Assembly: GCA_013400975.1 (NCBI GenBank)
Contig: WBMZ01006400.1
Coordinates: 434,001 to 498,000 of the forward strand
Direction of reading: 5' to 3'
Origin: Atrichornis clamosus
Lineage: Eukaryota > Chordata > Aves > Passeriformes > Menuridae
Length of the DNA stretch: 64,000 bases
The translations under genes and the position numbers were made by a program. Under the pieces are notes generated by a model. It was given only the letters and a program-made list of their open reading frames with translations, was not told the DNA's origin and ran no database searches. Of this stretch, positions 12,436 through 24,600 are shown in pieces; positions within the stretch are counted from its first letter, which is position 1; each line of letters starts with the position of its first letter.

Positions 12436-14082
12436 AGCTGACTCTCTCAGCATCTAACGGAATCAGGCACATACACGTTACTTTAAGTGGAAAATTATGA
12501 CAGAAAATGAAACATATTTCTATTTAACTGACTTTTTTGAGATATGAAGAAGAGACTTACTATTTCAGAAAAATATTAGAAAGTACATTATAATCCAGTA
12601 AAATATAAAGACATATGGAAGAACTCCGTTCATCCGCATATTCATCAAAATAAAACTTATTTGCAACTCGTATGTCTATCAGCTGCAGCAGGCAAATAAC
12701 TTTCAAGCTCCAGCTATGGCATTATGAGATCAAAGGCAGCAATATATTTCATCTATTTAATGCAGTGGAGAAAGGCTTGTATACCTCTTCATTTATAAAT
12801 TGAAATGCATTGTGAGGCTACATGAATAATGAATATTAAGAAAAGACACCTGCTGCCAACAGGTCTAAGAAATCCAAACTGTAACACAAACAGGTTTAAA
12901 ATTCATTACAGAGCTTTTCCATTTTTCCCAACACGACAGCTTTGAGAGAAGACTCTCCCGAGCAAAATGGGTGCTCCTTCCTTTAGAGTTCATTATTTCA
13001 TTTCCTCTGACATTTGGAAAATTTTCACTTCATTCTGCTCCTTCTTCTCTTTGTGTTATTTGTTAGATTCTCCTTTTCCTTTCTTGCCTTTTGTGTCAGG
13101 TAATAGATGAAATTATTTGTCTCATCACAATAAAAGAATAGCTTCATACTGTTTTTCTTTCAGTTTTAGTTCTCTATTACTTAACTGCAGTCCTGACTGG
13201 TTCTTTGTATTATGGTTTTCATCTTGGGAATTAATAAATTAAACAGAACAAAAATTTAATTAGATTTGGCAAGCTTGCAATAGCAGTGATTTAGGTGCTT
13301 CTTCACATCAAATTGAGATGGAACGTTTCTGTATCCTAGGGGAGACCAAATGAGATGAATACCTTGAAAGAGATTAAAATTTGCTAGGAATACAGGAGAA
13401 ATAGGGAGCAACTTTCAAAAAAGATCTGTGGGGCAGCAGTTTTATTTTTTCAAAATCTCTTTGAGAAAGGAGGAATTATCTGATCAGTCCAAAGATCCCT
13501 TCTGAAACTTGGCATTCTGAAAGTACCAAAAAATCACATACTTCTAACAATCTGATATCACGTCTACTAAAATTTTCATCTTTATTTCTAAGTAGGATAA
13601 AGAAAGCATCAACTTTATTGGTGTTATACTAAAAGTAAAATTGTTGCAGAATTAAAAGCATGGACTTCAATTGATTTTGCATGTTCTTAGTTTGTATGCC
13701 ACATTTCTTTAAACACAAGTGAGCAATTCCCAGCTTAAACTGCTGATGTAAGTGATTTTGCACCAGGATATCAGGCCTATGAGTGACACGTGATTTGTTT
13801 TGCAGTCTTTATTAGGGAGAAAGTTACCACCCAGAAGTGGTGGGTACCAAGAGTTAATCAGATGCCAGGTGAACTGGGGCAGTCACCCCAGCAAGATTTG
13901 GCCGAGGACTCCTGTCACGGCTCTGATACATGAGCAAAAAGCACATCTTTATCACAGTTTACATATTCATGCAGCAGTACTGACATTCTCAAGGAAATCA
14001 CAAGACTAAGGGAAAGGAAGAGCACAAAGTGTACTTAGTAGGAACTGTTTATTTTGCCAAACCAGTTTTTACCTTATCATGA

Positions 14083-14385
14083 TGAGGCTTATAAGAAGGT
14101 GGGGACACTTTCTAGGAGGGTCTGTTGCAATAGGATAAGGAGAAACGGCTTTAAACTAAAAGAGGGTAGATTGAGATTAGGTATGAGAAAGCAAGAATGG
14201 TGTAAGACTGAAACAGGTTGCCCAGAATTGGTGGATGCCTCATCCCTGGGAACATTCAAGGCCAGGCTGGACAGGCCTCTGAGCAACCCAATCCAGCTGA
14301 AGATTCCCTGCTGATTGCAAGGGGATTGGACTAGATGACCTTAAAAGACCCCTTCCAACCCAAACTATTCTATGATTCCATGAAT
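14083..14385 (+). mobile_element. CR1 LINE fragment, 3' end
   Basis: This is the 3' end of a CR1 non-LTR retrotransposon in plus orientation. It holds the phrases GGCTTTAAACTAAAAGAGGG, AACAGGTTGCCCAGA, GGATGCCTCATCCCTGG and GGACTAGATGACCTT. It ends in CCCTTCCAACCCAAACTATT followed by CTATGATTCC, the short repeated tail typical of the family. The copy is 5'-truncated to about 300 bp, as most CR1 copies are. It also has an internal deletion: the segment between the 'gattag' phrase and 'aacaggttgccc' is shorter than I expect. The open frames here (plus 14054-14314, minus 14089-14286) are relics of the repeat. CR1 is an avian and reptilian marker. Confidence 0.93.
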
Positions 14386-17300
14386 TGTAAGTTGTCCTGT
14401 TAATCAAGTAAGTTGGAGCAAACTCAACATAAACCCAAAAATATTTTTTAAAAGTATATTATTGATCCAATAAAAAAGCATGTCTTTATGTTTTGGTTTT
14501 TTTAAATGAAGTCTAATTAAGTTGGTAGTGCCAGGCAATACTTACAGTCAAACTGAAATATGTGTTACTGCTCTGTTCCATGGATACGTGACTAACACCT
14601 CAAGAAGAAAATTCCAATTGATTTAAGAAATATTAAAGTCTTTCTGTGCACTGTCGCGAGCGATTTTGCACCTGATGGCAGTATCAGGGAGATAACATAT
14701 AAAATGATACACAGTATTCAATGGAAAGATCTGGGGAAAGGAAAGAAATAAACCACAGGCAACTCAAATATACAAGATTACATCTAGTTGCTATTTAGTT
14801 TATAACTAGTAATTAAAATTAAAGAAATTCTCTATCACCTTCTCATCATGAATTCTTCCAGTTTTGAAAATATAATACTCACAAGCAGGCCTGTGCTCAT
14901 TCCACACAAAGCATTTCCTCCTGAACTGACCTGTATTATTTTATAAGTAACTGGAAGAAATACATTTGTTGGGATGGTCACGCAAAACCAGCCCACTATT
15001 AGCCATGGGGGCACAACAATCAAGCAGGATTTATTACTACAATTTACTCTAAGTGGGGATATAATCATAGCCCTTTTTTCTCCAGCAGAGCTGAGAAAAC
15101 CATTAGGTGAGCAGCCTTTTTCTCTGTTTGCTTTGGTTTCTAAACAAATGCACAGAACTGTGCTGCCTTTCACACAGGACTTTTGTGCTCAAGTATATTC
15201 AATTCTAAGTGAATGCAGCTATAAGCCACATTGAGCTATGCTATTTATTTGGCTCTGGGACTGGCCTGCTAGATAACGATCCTGATTTTTCATGGTAAAT
15301 GTGACCAGTCAATGAGAAAAGTTAAATAAAGATATCTCTGCTAACAAGCAAAATTGGAATAATACATTACAAAGCAGACTCAGCTATTCAGACCCTTCGT
15401 TATAGAACCTAAGAGGTCATTTGATTAAATCTGAACAAAAATAGCTATAAATACCTGTTTAAAATGCTCACCAAGTTTAAGACATTTAATGATGTTACGT
15501 ATGGTTGACTTCTAAAGACAGATCTAAGAGTATTTTACCACCAAATCTTCAGATTTCCTGTCCTTTAGGATGAACTCATATCCCTGTTAGGTGCCCAGAC
15601 ATCCTATACAGCACACAAGAGAGTACAGACCCTTGAAAATGGAGACAAAGGTCCAGGAATTAGAGCTTTCTCTTACCAGAAGTCACTTTACTGAAGACAG
15701 GAATCAACATGAAATTTGAATTAGGACACTTTTGTCTGCTTGGTGATAGCTGCAACAGTTGGAACGTGGTATCCACACCCTCTCTTCTGAAGGGCTGAAC
15801 AGGCCATCACTTTTCTTTTAAAAGATTGCTACTACCATTAAGAATAGACAAGTAATAGTATTTGGATATTTCATACCATTAGACCATTTGACCAGCAATA
15901 ACTCTACAGGGGGGATTTTAAGCAAACAGGATAGGTAGCATGTTGAGTAGTACATAAGCAGCCCTGTTAAGGGCTGTAGCCGGAAGTTTTCATCTAAATT
16001 CAGTTTTACATCTAGCCCTTAAGGATATCAACTGGGTGAGAAAAAAACATCAAAAAATCTTTTTGAAACCCCCCTTCTCTTTTCCAGCCCATTCACAGAC
16101 AGTAGCTGAAATCCCTTTGCAATAACTGTCTAAACATTGAACATAATTTTATTTCTTTGTTAATCAAAATGGTCATTTGAGAAGCAGTGATCATCCTGAA
16201 CACTCTCTAAAGACTACAGAGGAATTCTCCTAAGTGTAATGAGTGCTGGGTAAGGCTACAGAGCATCTTAATTTCAATTTATGAAATTGGTTATTTCATT
16301 TGTTGACCATTTGGACATTTTCTAAAAAAGAATTCATCATAGATACCCAGAGTTAATTAATGTGTTCATTAAAACTGTTGGCCCATAGGTAAAACTGTAT
16401 GCCCATAAACTTCAATGAAAAAGCCATACTTAACTCTTACTCATTAAAAATATTACACATAAAGTTATTTATTGCAGTGCTGCAAGACTGAAAATCAGTT
16501 CCTACAGGAACCTTGCAGTTTTCATAATATCATTTAGCTCAAATACTTAGACACTAATGACCTCATGATTTTGCCAATTAATAACTACAAATAAAACTAC
16601 TAAAAAAACCCCAACCTAATCTTTTCCACTTGACTCAACATTCTATTCTCTGCAATCTCAAGAGGAAAAACATAAACAAGATGCACATTTTAAAGAATGC
16701 ATCTTTTTTCTAAATAATTTATCTACACATTTCTACCAATTTTCCTGTGAAACTTACTGAGGTGATCAGGCTACAGTTATACCTGCGAATCAATGTGTGA
16801 TGCAAAGCTCCATCTTTCTCATGCTGAAAGTAGAGGATTGTTTTATATAAGGGTATAATACCTTAGTTCTCATTATATTCTGTATGTTTCTTCTGAAACG
16901 ACTTACTTTTTAATAATGTGTGAGGGAAATTACGGCCACATTGAAAAAATAAGAAACAATTTCCCCTTTGACAATTCTGGTGCTTGAAATTCTCATAAGG
17001 TTTTCATACGTATATTTTGTGATCAGAGAATTTCTAATACTAGCAAGTCTCAGCCTCTCTAGGAAGTCCTCTCAAATAGAAAGGCATTCTTGTCTGCACA
17101 TTAACAAGCAGATGCAAATGTGCAAACATTGATGAGATACATTTCTAACATTCCTTTCCTCCTTTGACAGTCAGATGCCCCAAGGCCATTGGTATAACCT
17201 AATCATCCCCAGGGTTTTCTCCAAATTTACACTTCTCCCCAGAATGATTGAAATCCTCTCAAGAACCTTCCTCTTTTCACATACTGAAACTATGTTCCAT

Positions 17301-20300
17301 CCACTCCTACAACAAGGAATGTGACACAATCCTTGGAAATCAACCTCTAGTTATGAATACAGTGTCTTCTTTTACCTATAGCATCAAAAAGAGGAAAATC
17401 ATGCTGATGTCTCATACTCCAGCTTCTAATACCCACCATTACATCACTGCTGAGCAGTCCTCGCTGTCCAAAATTAATACATTCACCCACTTGGAAAGCA
17501 ATGTGTCACATCATGTGTTTCTAGATGGTGAAATCAGCTACAAACTTTCCAAATTCAGCAAGATTTTCAGATTAAATGAGAAGACAATTTAGTTTTCAAA
17601 CCAGCAACCAGGGACACTCTATGGCCAATATATATTCAAGGATGACTAGCTTGCCAAAGTACCTGGAGGTATTCGATTGCAAAAAATATTAGCAAATATT
17701 CTTGTGGTGATCATTTCAAAAGATTAAAATACTGGCGATATATTTTGCACAAAAAAACTAAGTCTATTTTAAACTCCCCAGTGTTCACACCTGCATTGCA
17801 TATTGCAGCCCTACCTGCAGTTCTTTCTGGTTAGAAGTGCACGTTCTTTCTCCCAAGGGTAAAGTCTAACTTAAAAGTGGGAATTTCCTGTTGACAAGTG
17901 GGAGCACATTGCTTTTGACAAGGAAAAAAAGGTGGAATATGATTTATGAAGATCTAATACCATTTGAAACAACTCACATCTATCTCACTTAAAGAAAAGC
18001 CCAAAGGAAATTTAGTAAAGAACTATTCAATCTGACATTTGCTGTCCTGTGTATAAAAAAGCATTCCTTGTAAATATTACACTTTATAGCTATATGAGAA
18101 GCTGTAATCAAAATTAATATGAAGAAAAACCTTTTTTGATAAAAAAAGCCAACCACACCACATTGAAGAGGTTGATAATGCCATTTCATCAAAACAGATA
18201 ATCCTTATCATTAACTCTAGAAAAAACACAAATAAAGTAGTTATTATTAACTCTAAATCTAAAAGCATTAAAGAGGGGGCGACTCATATCCGTAGTGCCA
18301 GGACTTGCCTCTCTATTAACTATACTGCTACTTCTGGAAGATCTCAAAGAACCTGGTTTTCTTCTAAGTGCATGCGGTCTAAGACTGTTGTGTCTATGTC
18401 AGCTTTCAGTACAGACAGACCTAAGCCACACAGATGACAAATCCAAAACTATTCTCATGACTTCTCCTTTAGGTACTTTAATTCAATACATTTTAGCGAA
18501 ATGGGCCAAACATAATGTAGGAGTTCAGAGATCTATATTCTGAGTTCCTAAGGAATCCTTATCATTATAAGTACTGAAAGCTTTTCAGAGACAAGGGCAA
18601 TGCTGTCATATCTTTTGCAAGGGATAAGATCTTCTCTTTGAACCTGTGCCACTTAATTCGATTGATTGTTAACTTTTTTCAAATTCTAGTTTAGATGAGC
18701 ATTATTCTCAGATGACATTCTCAGAAATGCAAGGTTAGACATATCTGATAAATTAATTCCCTTTGGATGTTACAAACTCCCATTTTTCTGCAGGCCTCAG
18801 CTCTATTAATTACTAGTGTTTTGCTTTACGATCTGACATTTCAGTTAGAACTGAGTTAGCTTTATTGTGAGATCCATGAACAGAGCTCACTGAATATGCA
18901 GGGTACATACAGAAGGAAAAACACTGCAGTCATTCCAAATACAATCCTGTGAGAGAAAAAGAGGACTGGGACAGGAAAGGAGATAGACAGAGGACCCGAA
19001 CAGCTGTTTAAACTAGTCATAAAGCATAAAATTAAGAAATGTGTTGATGAAAGATTGGGGCATAGCAGTGTAATTCGCAGCTACTGTGCCCCTTCAATTG
19101 AGTGCGTTGTGCAGATGCTACTGTGTCTGAGCAACTTTTATGTCAGGAGGCAACCTATGACTTATACAAAACTGAAGGAGGGAGGCTAAGCATGGAAAGA
19201 CACTTTTTAAATAAACAAGGGGAAGACATTAGTAACTTAGGAGAGCGCAATTCCTGTTTGGCTAAGGAGAGAGAATGCAGCACTACAAGATCCAGAGAGA
19301 TCTACTAGCTGGTCTGAATGACAATGCTGCCTAGAGATCTCACAGGGAAAAGCTGGGTATTTATTTTCTGTGATTTCCTTTTTGCTAAGGTCAGGGCTTC
19401 TCTAGGGATTGAGGGAATATGCCCATTTATTTTAAATAATAAATACTTGAAGCAGGGGATGTAAAACCACACTGTGCTGTAACTCTCCTAATTCTGGTAA
19501 GTATTAATATGGTTCAGACTTGCAGTTATATGCAAGATACTGAAAACAGAAAGTTTTTATATACAGGTATTATATTCTCACTGGGGTGAAACCTTGTTTT
19601 TAACCAGATTTGGATATCTATTAAAATCCAGTATTTTCATAATCTAAAGCAGAAATAAACTGTGTTGGTTTTTAAGCAGGAAAAGACTTTTCTGAAAAAT
19701 CAAGTGTGTTTACCCTCTTAATTCCCTAAAACTTTGTCATCTCCGTTGGGAATGGCATTTAGCATTAGCATCTGTTTTGTTGTTCCAGATAACCTGCCTC
19801 TGCCTCCCACTGGGTACCTTTGCTAAGGGTCAGCAAAGCATCAGATTAATACTTCTGCAATTAATTCAAGGCTGGTGCCTTTACAAAAGAGAAGATTTAT
19901 GTGGGTCAGATTAACCAAAGGCTTTTACATCACCCCCAAAAACATCAAGCTGTTTAACTGTCTATGTTAAATAGCAACAGCTAAAGACCAGCCAAATTTT
20001 ATTTCTCTTCCTGTCAAGATAATGAACTTGATTCTATTCTTTCTTAATACCAGTTTTATGGAAGTTATTTTCAGTACTATCCCTTCAGATCTGTGCTACT
20101 CTGAGAGAAAAGGGAATCAAAAACCAAAGGCTTTAGGAGCGATAGTCCTGTAAACTATTTTCTTTATATGTTTTTCCTGTCGAAATTATTCTGATAATGT
20201 ATGATTAAAATCCAGGCAAAACCTGTCCATACGGCATTTCTTTAAAAAGTAGGATTGTACACAAAGAACTACTCTCCTATTACAACACAGAATATAATTT

Positions 20301-20352
20301 GTGATTATATCAATGTTTTCAAATAATCATAAAAGACCCCACTACTGTAAAT
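14386..20352. other. AT-rich non-coding DNA
   Basis: No gene or transposon is recognisable except one candidate minus-strand exon at 14883-14950. Open frames near 17248-17592, 18295-18543 and 19102-19308 show no domain, no good pair of splice sites and no recognisable product. The rest looks like intron or intergenic sequence. Confidence 0.55.
14883..14950 (-). CDS. candidate internal coding exon, unknown protein
   Basis: On the minus strand the acceptor TTTCTTCCAG (ending at 14951) is followed by 68 open bases and a donor, CTT|GTGAGT, at 14883/14882. The frame reads TYKIIQVSSGGNALCGMSTG plus two Leu. It starts in phase 1 and ends in phase 0. The phase-1 start fits the phase-1 end of the candidate exon at 35108-35241, and the phase-0 end fits the candidate terminal exon at 6666-6719. 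The reading frame stays open for 40 codons further upstream, so openness alone proves little. I do not recognise the peptide. The splice sites are good but not decisive. Confidence 0.25.
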
Positions 20353-20452
20353 AAGGTTGCTCATAGAACTTGTGGATGCCCCATCCCTGAAGTGTTCAGT
20401 GCCAGGTTGGATGGGGCTTGGAGTAACCCAGTCTAGAGGAAGGTGTCCCTGC
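20353..20452 (+). mobile_element. CR1 LINE fragment lacking its 3' tail
   Basis: The phrases GAACTTGTGGATGCCCCATC, CCAGGTTGGATGGGGCTTGG and GGAAGGTGTCCCTGC are the near-3' portion of a CR1 element in plus orientation. Similarity stops abruptly after CCCTGC: the expected CATGGCAGGG...CCTTCCAACCC tail is missing and unrelated sequence begins. The copy is therefore truncated on both sides, the right side by deletion or rearrangement. Confidence 0.85.
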
Positions 20453-20950
20453 TTTTACGTCACCTTACTGTGCTTCAGGACTGGTGGTCTTGGTAAGTAC
20501 TTCAAGAGAGTTCTGACCCTCTGCAGAGCTGTCTTTGTACTATTTGGGGAAAATCTCACCCCAGGGCAGCCAAGTGCAACTACTTCTGGCAAGTGGCTAC
20601 TCCTGGCAGGTCCAAAGCTGTGTGTTGCCTCCGGGGTGCAGAGGGGGTGCCCAGATGGCCCAGGGTACCCCGCTGGCACATCTGCTCTTGCTTCAAGTGG
20701 CAACCTCTGTGCAAAATCTGTGGTGTAGCTGAGCGTCCCATGTAAGTCTGGATGAACTTTTCAAAGTCTCCCATATTTGATAGGGAAAATCGCCAACTCC
20801 TGGCACAAAATTTACTTAAACTGGTCTTTGGCCAGAGCTGGGACCACCAAATTGGGGTACAGGAACACACTGTGCCGGCTGTGGCAACCGGGCTGGAAAG
20901 GGAAATGGGCTCATTTAAACTGTGTTTTAATAGACGATTTACACAAGCAT
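20453..20950. other. Unidentified moderately GC-rich block
   Basis: Directly after the broken CR1 lies about 500 bp of clearly higher GC content than the surroundings, with overlapping open frames on both strands (for example minus 20580-20870, 96 codons, and plus 20357-20728, which runs on from the CR1). None shows a domain I know. It could be a lineage-specific repeat, an old LTR, or the upstream flank of the CpG island that follows at 21236. I see no TG...CA ends, target-site duplication or poly(A) signal that would settle it. Confidence 0.4.
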
Positions 20951-21235
20951 TTTAAATAAGTTATGAAAAGATTTCTTTCTTCTTTAAAAAAAAAGCTCTG
21001 AAAAATTATGTTTATGTTTACTTTTCTGACACAGATGGGTTTTATACCAATTTTCATGTCTTTAATATCAGCTATTACTGGCCAGTAGCATGAGATAAAT
21101 CCTGCCGTCAACCCTATGGCACATTCAGGCACTCTGACTTACCAAAATTCCCTCCTACTTATTTAGCCTAAAATCACCGTTTTTGCACCAGTTTCTGCTT
21201 TCTTTTCCCTCCTGCCACACAATTTCCCTGCACAC

Positions 21236-21670
21236 AAACAGCTCGGGCAGCTCCTCCCGCCCGCCCCTTCCCGGCCACGCCTCTCCCGCTCGTCCCAGCC
21301 TTGCTCCGGCACTTTCGCCTTCTCGGGCAGCGGGGTTTCTGCTCTATTTCGATACCCCCGGGGCATTGGCCATCGCCCTCCCCCGCCCCCGGGGGTCTTT
21401 GACCCCCTTCGGGTGTTTGTCCCCTTCCCCGTAGGCTCCGGAGCTCTGAGGAGCCCGCCCGTAGGAAGATGCGTAGTAGTGTTGTTCCTGAGGAAAGGGG
21501 GCTTCCGGTCAGTGAGCTGTGGCCGTAGTGGCAAAATCCATAGTGGGAGACACTTTAGAAAGAGAAAGGAATAAAAAAATAGAAAACGACGATGAGGCAA
21601 AGGGCAGGCAGAGTAGTGGTTGGCTTGGCCCCGGGCAGGGGCCGCCGTCTCGGGGAGCTCAAGCCCGGGG
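21236..21670. promoter_or_regulatory. CpG island, candidate promoter
   Basis: About 435 bp are strongly enriched in G, C and CpG against an AT-rich background. By eye there are some 30 CpGs, including runs such as CTCCCGCTCGTCCC and the perfect palindrome CCCCCGGGGG at 21386-21395. There are several GC-box-like CCGCCC/CCCCGCCC motifs and no TATA box at an obvious place. This is the pattern of a vertebrate housekeeping or developmental promoter. A strong donor-like GAG|GTGAGC follows at 21838/21839 on the plus strand, so a plus-strand first exon could end there. The longest open frame of the window (minus 21163-21681, 172 codons) lies here because GC-rich DNA has few stops. Its Arg/Gly/Pro-rich product looks non-genic. 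Confidence 0.6.
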
Positions 21671-24600
21671 CAGTGACACATTGATTTCTCAGCCTCAAGA
21701 TTTCTTAGTCTGTGTTAGACTCTTACTTATGCCCTAATGAGAGCTGTTCAGGTTTGGAAGCAATTGAAAAAAAAAAAAAGGCAGAGGAAAAAAACCCCAG
21801 ATACTGAAAAAATTATTTGGGGAAATGAATGTTTTGAGGTGAGCTGGGTTCTGCAGGCCTGGCAGCCCGTGGAAGGCCTCCTGCTGCCAGCAGGTGCACG
21901 TAACTCTCCTGTGAGGAAATATCCCACCTGCTCCAGTGAGAAAGTACAGGAGGAGTCAGTATTGACTCTGCGTTAAATTAAAATGCAATCTTTTCATAAG
22001 GCAGAGAGAACACGGAATTTTTCAGTAAATTGGGGAGAGGATAATTTCTGCTCTGAGTTAAGACAGTGCTACTCAGTTTTTCTTTCTAATGGTGGTGAAA
22101 ATGTGTATGTACATACCTCATTTTTACTGCGGAACAAGCTGCCTTTAGCTCATGTAGACAGAGCTTTTCTAGCTGATACGGGGAAATGCAAATGCAGATA
22201 CATACAATGACAACTGGTGCTTTTAACAAATTATAGCCCATCAGACTCCTTTTTGACACCAGATTTCATCCAGTCCGCTCCTCACTGTGTCCTGAGCCTG
22301 CAGGACACACAGTGCTTTCCCCTTCCATTCAGAGCCATGAAGGTGAGGATGTTCAGTGTCTCTGAGGAGCCACTTGATACTTCACAGAACTGTGTCTAAA
22401 TCTGCTCATGACTGGTGGTGACGAATTATTGTCTGCAATGCAATGTGGAAGAACCTTATCCTGGAGCTGTGGTTAGAGGGATGCTACTGACCCTTTCAAA
22501 GCAAGTCAGTCTCTAAGCCTCAGGACAAGAGAGAAAGTCAATAAAGAACATAAAAATAATTTTGACAATATTTTACCTTTTTCTACCCCATTTACACTGA
22601 TTTCCTGCAAAAACGCTGGGATGAAAATGGCTTTCATTGGTCTTTAGGGAAACAGCTTTTTGTTATATTACATCTGTTCTTTAAACCCACGAACCCTGGA
22701 AACTGCAGAAGCAGATAAATCTCTTTGTCAAGAAGACATACTCAAGGTTCCTGGGACAAAACTGATCTTTGCCTCATGGGTTAATGGCATTAATAATTGC
22801 CATTTTGATAAGTCTAAATATAAAAAGCCTGCTTAAACAAAAGAGTCAACCCTTCAAAAATGACTATCCATGATAAATTTTCAAGAGCAATGAAAATTGT
22901 CACTCTGCCAACTTGATAAATTGTAGCCCCAACTGGCAGAGCCATTTGCCTTGCAGTAAGCACAAAATGACAGATCTTTGCTGAATACAAACTATATGCT
23001 TGCACCTTTCACAGCTGGTTTAGCTTGTAAACGCAGCAAAAAAAGAGGCTTTAATAAAAACTGAAGGTTATGCACAAAAAAAAAGGTTTCACATCTAACT
23101 ACTTCTCTTAGTTTTTAAAGACATTTCTTTCATATTGGAAAGTAGTCTTGAAAGAAGCCCTCCAGCAGTCAATGCGATCACGTTCGAAAAATAGGTGTAG
23201 AAGTATGCCATGGTGGTCTCTTCACCACTGCTGAAATGATTCAACAGTGCAGGTACAATCACTTCAGGGAGAGAAAAATCATATATTTAGTAACACCTCA
23301 GTATTTACCAGAACACACGCACACCCCTCATATGTATAGGAGAAACAAACCCTTGTACGGAGCTGTGTATCGTGATACAAATAAATTCAACACCTACTCT
23401 AATTCCATTGGCTAACTGCTGATCTGTCTCCCTGATGACTCATCTAATCTTCTAAGTCACAGAGCATCTTCTACATACTTTTAAAAAGAAATTGCTTTGT
23501 GAGAGATATGTTTAATTCTTGTCAATAGATGGAATCCCTTCTTTAAAAAAAAGAAAAATCCACACTTGCCTGAAGCCACTTTTGCATAATATATACATTA
23601 TGCAGACACTGCAAAGTTGATATCTATGGCTCTGTGTTGCTATAAATGGATGCTTTATGCCTTCAAAAGGAGTTTTCCACATACTTGACACAAGCAGTCA
23701 TTCCTAGTCCTAGCAAAACTTGATATTAAAAATGTACTAATGTAAAGATGTGATACACACAAGCTATTTTAGGACGTGTTTAAGGATTCTTAGCTCTCCT
23801 GAGCCACAGAGGACTCACTGATGTCTGACTAGCACAGTTTGATTAGCAAGAATTGTTCAAAGCTCTTCCAACTTCCTGAAAATAGTCTGCCTCTAACAGG
23901 CCTTGCAATGGGCAAGAGAGGTTTATTTCAAAGTCTTCTTACTTGGTTTGTCCTGTCCAGATCAGAGGGGTTTTTTTCTCTTTAAAAAGCTACCTCTAAC
24001 CAACTTATTTTATGTTCTAGTAAAACACAGCTTCAAAGATCAGAAGCCTCCTGGTGTATTTTGACGTGTTCACTTCAAAGAAAGCTCTTGAAGCTCCACC
24101 TCAGGGCTCTGGCTGACTTCGTAGCACCATCCTACTGCTGTGGGCAAATATGCAGACAGATCTTGAAAGCAAAGGGTACAACTGAGTTCACATATTAAAC
24201 TGCAAATTTGAGATGTAGCAATGACTGGTATTCTTTAATTCCCTAATTTCTCACTCCCTAAAATTGCATCTTTGATTAAGTTCATACACAGTTTGTACTT
24301 TTTGGAGCTCCCTTGTTTATCCCTCTCCATACTCTTGCCCATACCATCAAAAAACCCCACAAACCAACAAGCAACAAAAAAAATTAACAAAATAAATCCC
24401 AAAAGTCTGCAGAAAAATCTCCTCATTAAGACCAGAAATGAAGTATGGCAGAAACCCCTCAGAACAAACAGTTAATATATTTGCAAATGGCAAGAAGCTA
24501 GAAGTCAGTCATGTAACTTTGCAAGTTATATTGCTTAGAAAATCTCAGTGATAGGTTCACTGTTTACTATGCCTGTTAATGTATAGCTACAGACATGCAG

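Larger units (their letters stand above)
8280..14082. other. AT-rich non-coding DNA between LTR and CR1
   Basis: No gene is recognisable. The stretch contains a short tandem repeat at 10521-10554 and a possible ancient repeat near 12210-12435, both listed separately. An open segment at 8953-9198 on the minus strand reads rather like protein and has an acceptor-like TGCTTTTAG at its upstream side, but it lacks a convincing donor. Otherwise I see only single-copy AT-rich sequence. Confidence 0.55.

Noticed and set aside
13806..13868. 63-bp plus-strand exon-like segment between TTTTGCAG and CCAG|GTGAAC
   Set aside because: No partner exon on the plus strand and no recognisable peptide. Similar decoys occur on both strands at the rate expected by chance.
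14054..14314. 86-codon plus-strand open frame
   Set aside because: It coincides with the CR1 3' end, which is untranslated or degenerate sequence of the repeat.
21163..21681. Longest open frame of the window, 172 codons, minus strand
   Set aside because: It lies in the CpG-rich tract where stop codons are rare. Composition is Arg/Gly/Pro-rich without a domain, and the frame spans the likely promoter. Treated as fortuitous.
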